Source: Flavobacteriaceae bacterium UBA4166 (lineage in GTDB: Bacteria > Bacteroidota > Bacteroidia > Flavobacteriales > Flavobacteriaceae). From it: a stretch of 17,133 nucleotides of DNA. The notes beneath the pieces are model-generated. The model saw only the letters and a list, made by a program, of their open reading frames with translations. It was not told the origin of the DNA and did not search any database. The stretch's first letter is position 1, and every line of letters begins with the position of its first letter. Below are positions 15,284 to 17,133 of the stretch, one piece after another. Location of the stretch: assembly GCA_002379985.1 (NCBI GenBank), contig DFVG01000056.1, positions 252 to 17,384 of the forward strand, given 5' to 3'. The translations under genes were made by a program, and so were the position numbers.

Positions 15284-16303
15284 ATGGATACACAAACTAC
15301 TTCCGCAGTCAAAAAAGCATTAGACACTGCAAAAAACCTAGTCGTTATCGGACATAAAAATCCGGATGGAGACGCCATCGGATCTTCATTAGGGTTGGCA
15401 GGATTTCTTCGGAAAAAAGACTTTGAGGTCACGGTTGTGATGCCTAATGAGTTCCCGGAATTTCTAAAATGGATGCCCGGCTGTGACGATTTGCTTATTT
15501 ATGAAAAACAAGCGCAAGAGGTACAGAAAACCTTAGATGCTGCCGATGTTATCTTTACGTTAGACTTCAATGCCTTGAACCGAAGTGGCGATCTTTCTCC
15601 ATTGCTGGAAGCTTCCGAAGCGAAATTCATCATGATCGATCATCATCAACAACCGGATGCGTACGCCGTGGCGACCTATAGTGATGCGAGCATGAGCTCT
15701 ACGGCACAAATGGTGTTTCACTTTATGGAAGCGCTTGATGGGATTCCTTTGTTAGATCGTGACATTGCTACGAACTTATACACCGGCATTATGACTGATA
15801 CCGGCTCTTTTCGCTTTTCGGCAACGACGGCAACGACGCACCGAGTCATTGCGCAATTACTGGAACACGGAGCTGTTCCCAATGTGATCCATGAGAATAT
15901 TTACGATACAGCCAGTCAGAATCGCATGAAACTACTAGGCGTGGCTTTGAATAATCTTACCGTACTTCCGGAATACAGAACGGCGTACATCACCCTTTCA
16001 CAAGAAGAATTAGACGCGCATGATTTTAGAAAAGGAGATACCGAAGGGTTCGTAAATTATGCCTTAGCGATCAATAACATTGTGTTTGCGGTAATTTTTA
16101 TTGAAAATCGACAGGAAAACATCGTAAAGATCTCGCTACGTAGTAAAGGTCCGTTTTCAGTCAATCAATTCTCCAGGAACCATTTCAATGGCGGCGGACA
16201 CAACAACGCGGCGGGCGGAAGAAGTTTGAAGTCGCTTGATGAAACCGTTCGTGAATTTATTAGTATCTTGCCGCAATACCAAAAAGCCCTGATCGATGCG
16301 TAA
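15284..16303 (+). CDS. DHH-family nanoRNase/pAp phosphatase (NrnA-like)
   Basis: DHH/DHHA1 phosphoesterase of 339 residues that in characterised relatives degrades 2-5 nucleotide RNAs and dephosphorylates pAp. The motifs are VIGHKNPDGDAIGSS (21-35, D28 and D30), TLDFNALNR (92-100, D94), IDHHQQPD (118-125) and TGIMTDTGSFRFS (167-179). The C-terminal DHHA1 substrate loop is FNGGGHNNAAGG (301-312). The frame stays open upstream to 15080, but that part is antisense to the PhoD-like gene and unlike the family. The ATG at 15284 begins a normal N-terminus just after a possible promoter. The end overlaps gldI by 8 bases. Confidence 0.93.
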   Translation: MDTQTTSAVKKALDTAKNLVVIGHKNPDGDAIGSSLGLAGFLRKKDFEVTVVMPNEFPEFLKWMPGCDDLLIYEKQAQEVQKTLDAADVIFTLDFNALNRSGDLSPLLEASEAKFIMIDHHQQPDAYAVATYSDASMSSTAQMVFHFMEALDGIPLLDRDIATNLYTGIMTDTGSFRFSATTATTHRVIAQLLEHGAVPNVIHENIYDTASQNRMKLLGVALNNLTVLPEYRTAYITLSQEELDAHDFRKGDTEGFVNYALAINNIVFAVIFIENRQENIVKISLRSKGPFSVNQFSRNHFNGGGHNNAAGGRSLKSLDETVREFISILPQYQKALIDA

Positions 16304-16853
16304 TTTCATTGCTCTCTTATGCAGTGTTCTCTTTTTAGTTACTTCCTGTCAATCGCCGGAAGCACGCCGACCGTTACAACGCAGTTCTGGTTCGTTCATC
16401 AAAGAATCTACCGCACGTAACAAAGAATTATTAAAACAAGAAGAAGAACGCATTCAAGCCGTGATCAATGCTGATACGGCTAGAGATTATATTGCTTCGG
16501 AAAGTGGTTTTTGGTACTATTATAATATTAAAGACACTCTCGCCAATCCCATGCCCGATGTGGGCGATCAAGTGGTCTTCCGTTATAACATCAAAGATCT
16601 CAACGGAACTGTGATCCTTTCGGAACAAGAAAACGGAACGCAAAATTATGTGATCGATCAAACCAATCAGGATTTGATCTCCGGAATTCGAGATGGCCTG
16701 AAGTTAATGAAAGAGGGAGAACAAGTTACTTTCTTGTTTCCTTCCTATAAAGCATATGGGTACTACGGAATACAAGAAAAATTAGGCGTTAATGTTCCGG
16801 TGCAAAGCACGGTAACGCTACAATCTATAGAACAAACATCAGAAAATCAATAA
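16296..16853 (+). CDS. gldI: GldI, gliding-motility FKBP-type peptidyl-prolyl isomerase lipoprotein
   Basis: A 185-residue lipoprotein (lipobox VTSC, cysteine 18). The mature N-terminus has the GldI-typical ARRPLQRSSGSFIKES (23-38) and a charged helix, then GFWYYYN (71-77). The FKBP domain follows from about 88: GDQVVFRYNI at 90-99, the LISGIRDGLKLMKEGEQ core at 127-143, and SYKAYGYYG at 150-158. In Flavobacterium johnsoniae GldI is required for gliding, probably by folding or stabilising other envelope Gld proteins linked to type IX secretion. Its start lies inside the DHH-family gene, and another prolyl isomerase gene follows after 7 bases. Its presence suggests, but does not prove, gliding. 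Confidence 0.92.
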   Translation: MRNFIALLCSVLFLVTSCQSPEARRPLQRSSGSFIKESTARNKELLKQEEERIQAVINADTARDYIASESGFWYYYNIKDTLANPMPDVGDQVVFRYNIKDLNGTVILSEQENGTQNYVIDQTNQDLISGIRDGLKLMKEGEQVTFLFPSYKAYGYYGIQEKLGVNVPVQSTVTLQSIEQTSENQ

Positions 16854-16860
16854 TTATATC

Positions 16861-17133
16861 ATGAAGAAACTCACTTTTTTAGTTGTTTTACTTACGCTCA
16901 CTTTTGGGGCTTGTCAAGATAAATATCCTGATCTTGAAGACGGCGTGTACGCTGAATTCATCACCAATCAAGGAACATTTGTCGCCAAATTACACCATGA
17001 TCAAGCTCCGGTGACCGTAGCGAATTTTGTTTCGCTCGCTCGCGGAACCAATCAAATGGTAGATTCAGCCTATAAAGAGCAGCCTTTTTATAACGGACTC
17101 ACCTTTCACCGTGTGATCAAAGATTTCATGATT
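16861..17133 (+). CDS. Cyclophilin-type peptidyl-prolyl isomerase lipoprotein, cut by window end
   Basis: The first 91 residues of a lipoprotein (hydrophobic start, lipobox FGAC with cysteine 18). From about residue 28 it reads as a cyclophilin domain: VYAEFITNQGTFVAKL, APVTVANFVSLARG (49-62) and YNGLTFHRVIKDFMI (77-91), which holds the FHRVI catalytic strand. It would assist folding of envelope proteins next to GldI, which is an FKBP-type enzyme. The 3' part lies outside the window, so full length and further domains are unknown. Confidence 0.9.
   Translation, partial: MKKLTFLVVLLTLTFGACQDKYPDLEDGVYAEFITNQGTFVAKLHHDQAPVTVANFVSLARGTNQMVDSAYKEQPFYNGLTFHRVIKDFMI

Noticed and set aside
15821..15838. 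Tandem 9-base repeat GCAACGACG x2
   Set aside because: It encodes Ala-Thr-Thr twice in the conserved region after TDTG of the DHH protein; a small in-frame codon repeat, not a mobile or regulatory element.

Overview
The window is ordinary chromosomal core sequence from a member of the Bacteroidota, most likely a gliding Flavobacteriaceae species. This rests on gldI, the DUF5683 and DUF5684 proteins, a very large signal peptidase I, lipoproteins with a bare lipobox cysteine, and several promoters with the Bacteroidetes TAnnTTTG -7 element. Base composition looks moderately AT-rich. I see no tRNA, rRNA, insertion sequence, prophage or CRISPR array, and I did not find a convincing new system.

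Region 1 (1-5471, plus strand): an AT-rich leader with a short open frame lacking a start codon is followed by a tightly packed run: parA, parB, a DUF5683 membrane protein, dapB, lepB and a WbqC-family protein. Adjacent genes overlap by 4 to 11 bases or are separated by 6 to 8 bases, so this is probably one operon joining chromosome partitioning, lysine/peptidoglycan precursor synthesis and protein export.

Region 2 (5438-11668, minus strand, read right to left): a membrane TPR protein, ribH, a 113-base gap holding a promoter and nested inverted repeats, then a 96-residue membrane protein, mutL, two tandem rhomboid proteases and a membrane-anchored endonuclease/exonuclease/phosphatase protein. 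From the 96-residue gene onward the genes are almost abutting. The last gene overlaps the convergent WbqC gene by 34 bases.

Region 3 (11669-13647, plus strand): after a divergent promoter region come recF, a small lipoprotein gene and a dciA-like (DUF721) gene, each overlapping the next, ended by a strong hairpin terminator that also serves the convergent ndk.

Region 4 (13667-15210, minus strand): ndk, with a near-ideal Bacteroidetes promoter, and a PhoD-like lipoprotein phosphatase.

Region 5 (15284-17133, plus strand): a DHH-family nanoRNase/pAp-phosphatase, overlapping gldI (FKBP-type prolyl isomerase lipoprotein of the gliding machinery), then a cyclophilin-type prolyl isomerase lipoprotein cut by the window end.

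The points most worth a second look are the nested inverted repeats that could hide the start codon of the 96-residue gene, the MutL lacking the usual endonuclease residues, the start-less frame ahead of parA, and the 34-base convergent gene overlap.
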